NCBI RefSeq assembly: GCF_004341945.1
Contig: NZ_SMBP01000009.1
Span: 43,401-107,400 of the forward strand
DNA length: 64,000 bases
DNA from: Longicatena caecimuris
Lineage (GTDB): Bacteria > Bacillota_I > Bacilli_A > Erysipelotrichales > Erysipelotrichaceae
Reading direction: 5' to 3'
Below, in pieces: positions 45,368 to 54,391 of this stretch. The notes beneath the pieces were generated by a model that made no database searches, was not told the DNA's origin, and was given only the letters and a program-made list of their open reading frames with translations. Position 1 is the stretch's first letter. Each line of letters opens with the position of its first letter. The position numbers and the translations under genes are program-made.

Positions 45368-45730
45368 ATGAAATTAGTGTATTTATTGATTGGTATCATT
45401 GCCACGGGGTTAGGAGCAATCGGGGTTGTTTTACCCGTTCTACCTACAACGCCCTTTCTGTTGTTGGCGGCTTATTGTTTTGCGAAAAGTTCAAAACGTT
45501 TTCACACATGGCTGATGCAGACATCCATGTATCAAAATCATTTAGCCAGCTTTGTTGAACAGCGCAGCATGCGTTTGCGTACGAAGGTATCGCTGTTAAG
45601 CTTTGCCAGTGCCATGCTATTATTGGCTATGTATTTTATGGAGCATTTGTATTTGCGTCTGTTTCTGCTTTGTTTAATGGCATTTAAATATTATTACTTC
45701 CTATGTCGTATTGAAACCATACGCTCCTAA
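45368..45730 (+). CDS. YbaN (DUF454) membrane protein
   Basis: 120 residues, four membrane segments, with the DUF454 core GAIGVVLPVLPTTPFLLLAA followed by YCFAKSSKRFHTWL. The family consists of small inner-membrane proteins of unknown function. It starts two bases after the ygbA stop and closes the operon. The association with heme/iron or nitrosative-stress genes is suggestive but unproven. Confidence 0.87.
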   Translation: MKLVYLLIGIIATGLGAIGVVLPVLPTTPFLLLAAYCFAKSSKRFHTWLMQTSMYQNHLASFVEQRSMRLRTKVSLLSFASAMLLLAMYFMEHLYLRLFLLCLMAFKYYYFLCRIETIRS

Positions 45731-46046
45731 GCAAAAGTTCTGATTAATTATGATTTTATGTTTAACCTTTACAAGGGATGTTTGCCATGACAATAGCGAC
45801 AAACTAGAAAAGAGGAAAACGTAACATGTTGAGCAAGCTTGCATAGGGAATTTCAAAAAAAGATAGTCTGCAAATATTATGAAAAAGCTGTATCAACCAT
45901 GTTCTTTCTAATAAAGGTGGGAGAATACTTGCTGCTTTTTTAGAAGGATTGCGATGTTTGTTAGTATCCTTGGGAATGCCTTTCGCATTCCTTTCTATTC
46001 TGTTTATTTTATGATAAAATGCAAATAGAAAATATGAGGTGAAAAA
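45731..46046. other. Intergenic region with a terminator-like hairpin
   Basis: 316 bases; contains GGAATGC-CTTTC-GCATTCC (45973-45991) followed by TTTCTATTCTG, a weak intrinsic terminator. No gene is seen. Confidence 0.5.
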
Positions 46047-46949
46047 ATGAAAACAACATTAGTAGTTTTGGCAGCCGGTATGGGCAGTCGATATGGCGGA
46101 TTAAAACAGATGGATCCATTAGGACCTAATGGGGAAGCAATTTTGGAATTCTCAGCATATGATGCAATTAAAGCAGGCTTTGATAAAATTGTCTTCATTA
46201 TAAAAAAAGAAATGGAAAAGGATTTCAAAGAATTAATTGGGGATAAGATTGCACGAAAAGTAGAAGTGGAATATGTTTTCCAAGACATTGATTCTGTATT
46301 GCCAAGTGGATTCCACATTCCTGAAGGAAGAAGTAAACCTTGGGGTACAGGACATGCATTGTTATGCTGTAAAGATGTGTTGCATGAACCATTTGCCATC
46401 ATTAATGCAGATGATTTTTATGGCAGAGAATCTTATAAGATTTTGCATGACTATTTGGCAGATCCAAACCATACAGACTATTGCTTGATTGGTTACATCT
46501 TGGAAAATACCTTAACAGATAATGGCAGTGTGACAAGAGGTATCTGTCAATCCGAAAACGGTCTGTTAACAGAAGTTAAAGAATGTGCCAAGATTGAAAA
46601 GCATGAAAACGGTGTGCAATATTTTGAGAACGATGAATGGATCGATGTGGACGCAACTTCATTGGTATCAATGAATATGTGGGGATTCTTCCCTGATTAT
46701 GTGGAAAAGATTGAAACAAAGTTCCATGCGTTTTTAAATGAAAAAGTACCGGAAAATACTATGAAATCAGAATTTTTAATTCCTGTGGTAACCGATGAAT
46801 TAATCAAAGAAGGCAAGGCCACGGTGAAGTTATTGAGCAGCAATGAAAAATGGTTCGGTGTTACGTATCAGGAAGATAAGCCGGGAGTAAAAGCTGGTAT
46901 TAAGGCATTGGTTGATAAAGGCTTATATCCAAGTGATCTTTGGAAATAA
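46047..46949 (+). CDS. Sugar-1-phosphate nucleotidyltransferase family protein
   Basis: 300 residues. Nucleotide-binding signature LAAGMGSRYGGLKQMDPLGP at the N-terminus, and the metal-binding Asp in AIINADDFYG. The remainder, with SVTRGICQ, SMNMWGFFP and SEFLIPVV, is characteristic of a GT-A-fold NTP-transferase group related to GlmU/RmlA. It probably makes an NDP-sugar from a sugar-1-phosphate; donor and sugar are not determined. Monocistronic, with a large terminator after it. Confidence 0.8.
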   Translation: MKTTLVVLAAGMGSRYGGLKQMDPLGPNGEAILEFSAYDAIKAGFDKIVFIIKKEMEKDFKELIGDKIARKVEVEYVFQDIDSVLPSGFHIPEGRSKPWGTGHALLCCKDVLHEPFAIINADDFYGRESYKILHDYLADPNHTDYCLIGYILENTLTDNGSVTRGICQSENGLLTEVKECAKIEKHENGVQYFENDEWIDVDATSLVSMNMWGFFPDYVEKIETKFHAFLNEKVPENTMKSEFLIPVVTDELIKEGKATVKLLSSNEKWFGVTYQEDKPGVKAGIKALVDKGLYPSDLWK

Positions 46950-46980
46950 GTAAAAAACGGTTAAGAACGATAAAGCATAA

Positions 46981-47048
46981 AAAAAGGAAGTCGCTTTCAT
47001 GCTATCTTGTCGCTGGCAAGCACAAGATGCATAGAGTTCTTCCTTTTT
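46981..47048 (+). terminator. Large nested terminator after the nucleotidyltransferase
   Basis: Outer 10-bp stem AAAAAGGAAG / CTTCCTTTTT enclosing an inner hairpin ATGC-t-ATCTTGT / ACAAGATGCAT (46999-47032). Confidence 0.75.
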
Positions 47049-47122
47049 CGCTTTTGTGAGACGATTGTTTTTGCTTGTTACTTCTATTGCTTAAAATTGC
47101 TTGAGAAATGTTTCATGGTCTT

Positions 47123-47863
47123 CTATACAGCGTCTTTTTCTTGTGTTTCATAACGCTGTTGCATGGCTTCATATAAGCGCATAAATTCATAATGATCTTT
47201 TGTATAAAGCTCCTCCAGCTGATAAGAGAAATTAAAATCATCGTCATATCCTGCGAAGATGTTTGGCAGATACTCATATAGCTGATTTGCTAAGGCTTCG
47301 ACATGCTCAATATCAACACCGATTACTTCAAACACTTTTTTTACAGTGAAAACCAAAAAGCGTACGCGATAAGGACCACCCTTATATCCTACTTGTGCAC
47401 ATGTCCAATAGATTTTATCACGGGGAATGACGGTAATCTTGGTACTGCATAATAATAAATATGAAGATGTTAAGACAATTTTTTCACCATAAGGTTTTTT
47501 CCCTTCAGGAAACTCATATATGTATTCTTCAAATAACAGTCCATTTGCTGCATCCTGATTGATTTTCTCGGCAATTTCTTGCTTACTGCCGTCTTGATAA
47601 GGAAGAATGAGATTTTCCCCTTGGGCATCAGCTTTCCTCGTACGAATAGTCCCAATAACATCCGCGCATACAACGATGACGATTAAGACGATACCTATAC
47701 TATAAATAGTGTTTTTAAAGGATGGATTCCTGGCAAATTCATCTTGTAAAAGAACATAAAGAAGTACCATGAAACAGACAAATAAAAGTGTACAGATGCG
47801 CAATCGCCTTCTTGTGGCTTTGTGAATACGTTTGGATTCTTTAACTAAAAACTTTTCAATCAT
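47123..47863 (-). CDS. Hypothetical membrane protein
   Basis: 246 residues: basic N-terminus (SKRIHKATRRRLR), two membrane helices (about 22-41 and 52-70), then a soluble domain of ~170 residues rich in beta-like segments (GEKIVLTSSYLLLCSTKITVIPRDKIYW) reminiscent of PH-like domains, ending in an acidic helix. No family recognised with confidence. Confidence 0.55.
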   Translation of the reverse strand: MIEKFLVKESKRIHKATRRRLRICTLLFVCFMVLLYVLLQDEFARNPSFKNTIYSIGIVLIVIVVCADVIGTIRTRKADAQGENLILPYQDGSKQEIAEKINQDAANGLLFEEYIYEFPEGKKPYGEKIVLTSSYLLLCSTKITVIPRDKIYWTCAQVGYKGGPYRVRFLVFTVKKVFEVIGVDIEHVEALANQLYEYLPNIFAGYDDDFNFSYQLEELYTKDHYEFMRLYEAMQQRYETQEKDAV

Positions 47864-48108
47864 AAAACATCACTCCTCTTCAACTTCTTTTATGCTATCC
47901 TTCTATAAGGGATAAGCCATTGAAAATGGTATTTACCTTCTTCATGGTGATGACTATATCATATTTTTCTATTAAAAGCTTGTAAGATATGACACAAATT
48001 TCCATTTTGTTTCTATCGTTTTAAGCTTATTAGAAAAAAAGGATGATTACATAGAAAGAGGCGTTTTTTCTTATTAGCTAAGATAGACAGAATGTACGTT
48101 TGCTGTAT
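47864..48108. other. Divergent intergenic region
   Basis: AT-rich and without recognised operator; leads to the promoter of the SNF transporter at 48109. Confidence 0.4.
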
Positions 48109-48137
48109 TTGACTTACTGGGAAAAGTTTTATACAAT
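48109..48137 (+). promoter_or_regulatory. Promoter of the SNF transporter
   Basis: -35 TTGACT (48109-48114), 17-base spacer, -10 TACAAT (48132-48137). Confidence 0.65.
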
Positions 48138-48174
48138 GGAAGCACTTGTGTAAAAATTAAGGAGCTTGAACTTT

Positions 48175-49554
48175 ATGGACGCAAAACGAGAAAAATTATC
48201 CTCCCGCTTGGGATTTATCTTTTTATCCGCGGGATGTGCAATTGGATTAGGTAATATTTGGCGTTTTCCTTATGTGGTAGGAAAATATGGCGGTGGAGCT
48301 TTTGTGTTGGTATACTTATTCTTCCTTATTATATTAGGACTTCCTATTATCGTCATGGAATATGCCGTAGGAAGAGGATCAGGAAAAAGTGTTGCCCGCA
48401 GTTTTCATATTTTAGAGAAACCGAAACAAAAATGGCATATCTTTTCTTATGTGGCAATGCTGGGGAATTATTTATTAGTAATGTTCTATACGACGATTGC
48501 TGGATGGATGCTGGCATATTTCGTCAAGATGGCGAGCGGTGAATTTCATGGCGCAACAACACAACAAGTAAAAGAAGCTTTTCAAACATTACAACAAGAT
48601 CCTTTGGCTTCTGTCTTTTGGATGATTCTGGTGGTGCTGATTGGTTGTGGTATTTGTGCACTGGGATTACAAAAAGGGGTTGAAAAGATTACGAAGGTAA
48701 TGATGGGGTTATTGTTGGGCGTTATGCTGCTATTGGTTGGTAAAGCCTTGAGTCTTACGAATGCTATGGAAGGTGTAACCTTTTATTTAGTCCCTGATTT
48801 TGATAAGCTGTTGCAAAACGGTTTGTTTGATGCAATTTATGCGGCGATGGGGCAAGCCTTTTTCACCTTAAGCATCGGTATGGGAGGCATGGCTATTTTT
48901 GGCAGCTATATTGATAAACAGCATTCTTTAACCGGCGAAGGAGTGCGAGTGATGGCATTGGATACCTTTGTGGCTATCATGGCAGGGCTTATTATCTTTC
49001 CAGCCTGTATGGCATTTGGTGTAGCTGCGGATAGTGGCCCTGGCTTGGTTTTTGTGACACTACCTAATATTTTTAATGTGATGGACAATGGACAGTTATG
49101 GGGAACTTTATTTTTCATCTTTATGAACTTTGCGGCTTTATCGACCATCATCGCCGTATTTGAAAATATCGTTTCTTTCTCCATGGATTTGTTCGCCTGG
49201 ACCAGAAAGAAAAGTGTCTTATTAAATATCTTAATTCTGATTGTGGGCAGTATTCCTTGTGCTATTGGCTTTAGTGTCTTATCCGGTTTTCAACCTTTTG
49301 GAGAAGGAAGTGCCGTTTTAGATCTGTTGGATTTCTTAGTATCAAATGTTATTATGCCACTTGGTTCTTTGGTATTTGTCTTCTTTTGTACGCGCAGCTT
49401 TGGCTGGGGATGGAAAAATTTCCTGCAAGAGGCAAATGCGGGGGAAGGATTGCCTTTTCCAAAGAACATGCGTTGGTATATCAGCTATCTTTTACCTGTC
49501 ATTGTCGTGTTTATCTTTATATTGGGGCTTTGGGATAAATTAAAGCTGATGTAG
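48175..49554 (+). CDS. Sodium-dependent neurotransmitter-symporter family (SNF/NSS) transporter
   Basis: 459 residues from the ATG at 48175; a TTG at 48166 is too close to AAGGAG. Eleven to twelve membrane helices, with the NSS signature in helix 1 GCAIGLGNIWRFPYVVGKYG (sodium and substrate site) and helix 6 region GMGQAFFTLSIGMGGM written here as the segment around residue 230. LeuT/MhsT-type members import amino acids with Na+. Monocistronic, with promoter and terminator visible. Confidence 0.9.
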   Translation: MDAKREKLSSRLGFIFLSAGCAIGLGNIWRFPYVVGKYGGGAFVLVYLFFLIILGLPIIVMEYAVGRGSGKSVARSFHILEKPKQKWHIFSYVAMLGNYLLVMFYTTIAGWMLAYFVKMASGEFHGATTQQVKEAFQTLQQDPLASVFWMILVVLIGCGICALGLQKGVEKITKVMMGLLLGVMLLLVGKALSLTNAMEGVTFYLVPDFDKLLQNGLFDAIYAAMGQAFFTLSIGMGGMAIFGSYIDKQHSLTGEGVRVMALDTFVAIMAGLIIFPACMAFGVAADSGPGLVFVTLPNIFNVMDNGQLWGTLFFIFMNFAALSTIIAVFENIVSFSMDLFAWTRKKSVLLNILILIVGSIPCAIGFSVLSGFQPFGEGSAVLDLLDFLVSNVIMPLGSLVFVFFCTRSFGWGWKNFLQEANAGEGLPFPKNMRWYISYLLPVIVVFIFILGLWDKLKLM

Positions 49555-49591
49555 CTATAATGAAACTTGCTTAATAATAATTACATAGGTT

Positions 49592-49643
49592 AAAAGATTT
49601 CTTTTATGTTGGATAGGTAGTCTTCCATAAGAAATCTTTTTTG
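49592..49643 (+). terminator. Terminator of the SNF transporter
   Basis: Twelve-bp stem AAAAGATTTCTT / AAGAAATCTTTT with a partly structured loop (TTATG...CATAA), then T. Confidence 0.8.
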
Positions 49644-49820
49644 CTGTTTGATACAGATGAAGATAAAGTTTTACTGTTTTAATTTGGAAGATGGATTTTT
49701 ACTGGTCGGATGCAGAAGAAGGTGAAAGAGCGTTTTTTGATAATGGCAAAAAAGGGAGTATAGAATACCATCTTATGTTTAATTTATAGATCGTAGAAAA
49801 GAAGATAAAGCAAAGTATAA

Positions 49821-49860
49821 AAAAGACTTCTCACACGTGCAACTTGTCTAGAAGTCTTTT
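49821..49860. terminator. Second terminator-like hairpin
   Basis: AAAAGACTTCT / AGAAGTCTTTT with an 18-base loop. Together with 49592-49643 it isolates the convergent genes; the ~160 bases between them hold no gene. Confidence 0.65.
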
Positions 49861-49954
49861 CATTACTGTGTAATTAGGGTAAGATCATTTGGTCTTTTCA
49901 AAAAAGTTTTCTGTAGTAGTACTGATACAGGATCTACTTTTTGGAAATTTCCAT

Positions 49955-51853
49955 TTAAATATTAGAAAGGTTAGCGTCATCCATTGCGGGAACAGAAAGC
50001 GTATAGCTATTATTACGCAAATCAATCGTAACTTCACAACCATTCGCAAAGCGCGTTTTTTGACACTTATAATCGTGATCTAAAAATTCATGTGAGACCA
50101 TCTCTTCCTTGGCGACAAGTGTATGAAAAGCACTTACGATGGCAGAGCGCTCTTGTTTCTCTTGCTTGGTTAAGCTTTTATATTCGTTATCAAATACACC
50201 ATCTGTATTAGGATAAGCACCATCCTTTTCTAAATACGGTGCACCGCCGTTTAATAAGGCATACAGCATGAGATCTTCGCCATCCAGGTAAACATCCATT
50301 GGCCAAGGCAATAAGACACAGTCATGATAAACTAAGTTAAACAAAGGAATGCCGATTCCAATGCGTTCTTCTTTAGGAGAATGCATCATAAAATGATAGG
50401 GTCCATAATGAGCAAAAATTTGATAAGGCAAGGCCCATTCATTGACCTCTTCACTACTGGTCAAAATATGCTTAGACAACAACCAGGCAAAGCAAGCATT
50501 GCGATATGCTAAGCATTCTCGACGTGTCATACGATGCATAGGATGAGCACATTCATCTGGTTCATTACAGGTGAAGACATCTAAATACACCGCATCCGGA
50601 TAAATGCCATGAGCAAATAACGCTTCATAATTGCGTTTTACATAGGAGCTTGCCAGACTAGCACATAAGTAATCCTGTTCACCTCCGGCCCAATAGGCAT
50701 GCGAAGGGATACTGCCGTCTGGTAATTGCACACTATTTTGTGGATCATATTCCTTTCCCAGATGGTAATGATCACGATATTGATCATGCAATCCGAATAC
50801 ATAATGCAGCTGTTTCATCTGTTGGCATAAGGCTTGCAAGCCATCCCAACCACCGGCTTTTTCACAGGGAGGCAATATGGAAGGATGCGCATTGTCATAG
50901 CCTTCTACGCCCCAGCCATCCAGATGTAGATATAATTTATTTACGCCAAGCTGCTTCCATTCGATCATTTCTTGTCGGCGTGTTGCAAAGGTTGTTAAGG
51001 ATTCATAGCGATCCGGCTTTTTCGCATCGTAAAAACGGGATTGTGGCTGGACATGTGTTTGTATGCCTTTATGCAGAAAACATGCGCCAATCAATTCATC
51101 AAGGGAAGGCTGTTGGATACTTTTTTCCTTTAATGTGACAAGTAAACCGCGAGCGATGGCATCCTTGCGATAGGCCTTTGCGATTGTGTTATGATTACAA
51201 TGTTCATAGAACTGCATGCGTAAGCTGCGGCGATAGGACAACTTGCCAAGACTGCTCAGCCAGCGAATGGAAACATGCGTATAGGGACCATGTGCAGGAT
51301 GCTGTATTTGATAAGCACTATCCCATGGTGTATCGTTGATAAGCAAATATCCCATGTTTTCTTTAATCTGCGAAAGCCAGGGCATATAAGCACTGCTGGA
51401 ACAAAAGGCTCCATCAAAAGGTAACTGACATACTTCTTTCTTCCATGTATTTGGCAACAGTAAACCCTGTTGTAAAGGAAGCAGTGTATACCAATCCTTG
51501 CTTGCCTTATCAAATGTAAAAGGCATAGGCCAAAAAACTTCCGTTACTCCTTCATCTTTAATGGGAAGGAAGTGAAAGGTGATTTCGGATGATGAAGAAA
51601 TAAGTATCAAGGTCTGAAAATGAAGATCTGTATTGAAAAAGCCCTGATAATCACTTAAAATACCTTTTGCTAAGCCTACTTGACAGTAAGAATGATGAAT
51701 CTGTGTCGCTTGTGTAAAAGCAAGCTTTTTTTGATGATATAAGAGATAAGGGGCTTGTTGAATGCTTTGCCAATGTTGATGTGGTAAAGCAATCGATATT
51801 TGTAAGGTATCTTCTTGTAAGGTAAGGGTGATGGTATGTGCCTGTAAGTTCAT
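49955..51853 (-). CDS. Intracellular glycoside hydrolase-like protein (GH129/DUF5696-type)
   Basis: 632 residues from the ATG at 51853 (AGGAGGACAC upstream). There is no signal peptide, so it acts in the cytoplasm. An N-terminal beta domain (~270 residues) is followed by a TIM-barrel region with KLYLHLDGWGVEGYDN, FGLHDQYRDHYHLGKEYDP, YLDVFTCNEPDECAHP and a C-terminal beta part. The HLDGWG and LHDQYRD pattern is that of DUF5696 and GH129/GH101-related hydrolases; GH129 enzymes are alpha-N-acetylgalactosaminidases. The Asp in YLDVFTC is a candidate nucleophile. Family assignment is by pattern only. Monocistronic. Confidence 0.65.
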   Translation of the reverse strand: MNLQAHTITLTLQEDTLQISIALPHQHWQSIQQAPYLLYHQKKLAFTQATQIHHSYCQVGLAKGILSDYQGFFNTDLHFQTLILISSSSEITFHFLPIKDEGVTEVFWPMPFTFDKASKDWYTLLPLQQGLLLPNTWKKEVCQLPFDGAFCSSSAYMPWLSQIKENMGYLLINDTPWDSAYQIQHPAHGPYTHVSIRWLSSLGKLSYRRSLRMQFYEHCNHNTIAKAYRKDAIARGLLVTLKEKSIQQPSLDELIGACFLHKGIQTHVQPQSRFYDAKKPDRYESLTTFATRRQEMIEWKQLGVNKLYLHLDGWGVEGYDNAHPSILPPCEKAGGWDGLQALCQQMKQLHYVFGLHDQYRDHYHLGKEYDPQNSVQLPDGSIPSHAYWAGGEQDYLCASLASSYVKRNYEALFAHGIYPDAVYLDVFTCNEPDECAHPMHRMTRRECLAYRNACFAWLLSKHILTSSEEVNEWALPYQIFAHYGPYHFMMHSPKEERIGIGIPLFNLVYHDCVLLPWPMDVYLDGEDLMLYALLNGGAPYLEKDGAYPNTDGVFDNEYKSLTKQEKQERSAIVSAFHTLVAKEEMVSHEFLDHDYKCQKTRFANGCEVTIDLRNNSYTLSVPAMDDANLSNI

Positions 51854-51999
51854 GTGTCCTCCTGCTATTTTCTTTTTCTGTGTTATGATACTATGAAATA
51901 GGAAAGTTTGCAATTTTTCCTTGAACAAGGAGAATATAATAATGCTATACTATAAGCAGAATGTAGAATTTAATTGCTAAGAAAGAACAGGAGATCAAG

Positions 52000-52830
52000 A
52001 TGAAAGTCTTATATGTGAGTGATTTGGATGGTACGTTGTTAAATGAAAACAGTTCGATCAGTGAACAGAGTTTATCTATTTTAAACACATTAATCAAAAA
52101 AGGGGTAGCATTTACGTTTGCCACGGCACGATCCTTACATTCAGCAGCCAAGGTCACAAAAGGCTTACAGCTGAAACTTCCACTAATTGTATATAATGGT
52201 GTATATGTATTGGATGCGAAGGATCACCATATCCTTGCACAGCAGGAATTTACAAAGCAACAGCTGGAACAAATTTTGCGAATTGGTGATGCCTACCGGC
52301 AGTATCCTTTTGTCTATGCGTATATCAATGGCGTAGAACGTGTATCCTATCTGCCGGACACTTTGCATCCCGGGGGTTGGCATTATCGAAACAGTCGTAT
52401 GGATGATAAACGCTTTCGATCAATCGTATCCGCACAACAGCTGTTGGATGGGGATAGTTTCTATGTGACCTTCATCAATGACAAAGAAGCCTTACAACCT
52501 ATTTACGAACAGCTATGTGCCTTAGATACATTTACGATTACTTTTCAAAGAGAACTAGGCAGAGAAGAATATTGGCTGGAAGTGATGCCGGCGACCGCTA
52601 GTAAAGCGAATGCTATTTTAAAATTAAAGGAACTTGGTGGCTTTGATCATGTGGTCTGCTTTGGTGATGCCGTAAATGATTTGCCGATGTTTCAGGTTGC
52701 AGATGAAGCTTATGCCGTTGACAATGCTATTGAGGAACTGAAACAACAAAGCGATGGTGTCATAGGCAGCAATGAGGAGGATGGCGTCGCAAGATGGATG
52801 CAAGAGCATGCCCTTTGTGTAGAGTCATAA
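52000..52830 (+). CDS. Cof-type HAD-IIB phosphatase (1)
   Basis: 276 residues. HAD motif I VSDLDGTLLNE (nucleophile Asp8), motif II FATARS, a C2B cap, and motif IV FGDAVNDLPMF near residue 223. Cof-like enzymes dephosphorylate sugar phosphates or cofactors in the cytoplasm. It precedes a second, divergent HAD-IIB gene by 43 bases, in the same direction. Confidence 0.9.
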   Translation: MKVLYVSDLDGTLLNENSSISEQSLSILNTLIKKGVAFTFATARSLHSAAKVTKGLQLKLPLIVYNGVYVLDAKDHHILAQQEFTKQQLEQILRIGDAYRQYPFVYAYINGVERVSYLPDTLHPGGWHYRNSRMDDKRFRSIVSAQQLLDGDSFYVTFINDKEALQPIYEQLCALDTFTITFQRELGREEYWLEVMPATASKANAILKLKELGGFDHVVCFGDAVNDLPMFQVADEAYAVDNAIEELKQQSDGVIGSNEEDGVARWMQEHALCVES

Positions 52831-52873
52831 GGATATGTGCTATAATAGGGAATAGAAAATGGGAGGAATGACG

Positions 52874-53698
52874 ATGATCAAATTGATCGCATGTGATTTA
52901 GATGAAACGCTGTTAAACAGCGATAAGAAAATATCCGAGAAAAATCGGATAGCAATACAACGGGCAAAGGATGAATATGGTGTACTCTTTGTACCTGCTA
53001 CCGGACGCGGTTATACTTGTATTGATGATGTGTTAGACACCTTAGCATTACGTGATCAAGAAGATGCCTATATCATCAGTAACAATGGTGGAATCCTATG
53101 CACTGCGAAAGATTATCAGAAGTTACAATTTCACGCATTGCCTTTTGCTTTGGCTTGTGAACTGTTTCAATTTGGTTATGAAGCTAATGTCTGTATTCAA
53201 GTGTTTACGGATAAAGATGTTTATGCCTTCCATTTAAATGAAGATGAAAAGAAGTGGCTGTTTATGTTTAAGCCAGATAGTATTATTTGTGAAGAGACAT
53301 CGTTGGCGTTTTTAAAGGATACACCAATTGCGAAAATCTTATTTCAAAATACGGATATGGCATATTTACAACAAATAGCAAAACAGATGCAACCCATTAC
53401 AAAGGATAAAGTCAGTGTATCTTATTCCAGTAATCGCTATTTAGAATTAAATGCCATTGGTGTTGATAAAGGATTGGGCTTGAGAGAATTAGCTGCACAT
53501 CTGGGAATTGCTATCGAAGATACTATGGCAATCGGAGATAATCTGAATGATTATGCGATGTTGAAGGATGCTGGTGTGGCAGTTGCGGTGGCCAATGCCG
53601 TAGCAGAAATTCAAGCTATCAGTGATTATGTTACCAAGGCGAATTGTAATGAAGATGCTGTCGCAGAAGCAATTCAAAAATTTATCTTTGCATCATGA
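52874..53698 (+). CDS. Cof-type HAD-IIB phosphatase (2)
   Basis: 274 residues from the ATG at 52874, six bases after GGGAGGA; two earlier in-frame ATGs overlap that site. Motif I ACDLDETLLNS, motif II PATGRGY, motif III/IV KGLGLRELAAHLG then IGDNLNDYAMLKDAG. Same family as its neighbour but only distantly similar, so probably a different substrate. It is followed after 15 bases by niaR. Confidence 0.9.
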   Translation: MIKLIACDLDETLLNSDKKISEKNRIAIQRAKDEYGVLFVPATGRGYTCIDDVLDTLALRDQEDAYIISNNGGILCTAKDYQKLQFHALPFALACELFQFGYEANVCIQVFTDKDVYAFHLNEDEKKWLFMFKPDSIICEETSLAFLKDTPIAKILFQNTDMAYLQQIAKQMQPITKDKVSVSYSSNRYLELNAIGVDKGLGLRELAAHLGIAIEDTMAIGDNLNDYAMLKDAGVAVAVANAVAEIQAISDYVTKANCNEDAVAEAIQKFIFAS

Positions 53699-53713
53699 AA
53701 AGGAGGAAGATGT

Positions 53714-54229
53714 ATGGAATCCAGTGAACGCAGAAAGCTTATTCTGACACATATTAAGCAAAGTGAAAAACCGGTTTCAGCTAGCGCGTTGGCAACACTT
53801 GCTCATGTATCGCGTCAGATCATCGTCGGTGATGTGGCTTTGCTTAGAGCAGCAGGGCATCATATCATAGCAACACCGCGTGGTTATGTATGTGATGTTA
53901 AAGAAGCCAGTGGCATTAGAAAGACGATTGCCGTAGATCATACGGCTGAACAGATGATGGATGAAATCTATACGATCATTGATTTAGGGGGAACACTAGT
54001 TGATGTAATTGTCGAACATCCGATTTATGGGCAATTATCCGGGCAGTTACATATTGCCTCTCGCTATGATGCTCAGCAGTTTTATAAAAATGTTTGTGAA
54101 AATAGGGCAAAACCATTATCAAATCTGACCAATGGTTTACATTTGCATACACTGCAATGTCCTAGTGAAGAAGTCTATACACGCATTATTCAGCGTTTGG
54201 ATGAAAAAGGATTTTTATATAAACGATAG
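53714..54229 (+). CDS. niaR: NiaR-type niacin-responsive repressor (HTH + 3H domain)
   Basis: 171 residues. N-terminal HTH_11 winged helix (RRKLILTHIKQSEKPVSASA, LAHVSRQIIVGDVALLRAAG), then the 3H domain with its histidines (VDHTAEQMM with His76, VEHPIYGQLSGQLHIASRYD with His102, NGLHLHTLQ). NiaR/YrxA binds nicotinic acid through this domain and represses NAD-precursor genes. The likely target niaX, with a palindromic operator, is 7 kb downstream. AAGGAGGAAG precedes the ATG. Confidence 0.92.
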   Translation: MESSERRKLILTHIKQSEKPVSASALATLAHVSRQIIVGDVALLRAAGHHIIATPRGYVCDVKEASGIRKTIAVDHTAEQMMDEIYTIIDLGGTLVDVIVEHPIYGQLSGQLHIASRYDAQQFYKNVCENRAKPLSNLTNGLHLHTLQCPSEEVYTRIIQRLDEKGFLYKR

Positions 54230-54286
54230 CTAATAAGACGCTTATGAGGAACAATTGCTTTTTATCAAAAAGGAAGAGAAAGGACA

Positions 54287-54314
54287 ACGCGAATAAAAAC
54301 TCGCGTTTTTTTTT
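54287..54314 (+). terminator. Terminator after niaR
   Basis: ACGCGA-ATAAAAAC-TCGCGT followed by nine T. Confidence 0.88.
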
Positions 54315-54391
54315 GGCCTTTTTTACGCTTTTTATGATGTCATGTCGTATATACATATGCAAGGGGAGTTTGTAAGAAAGAGGTGTAAGGT

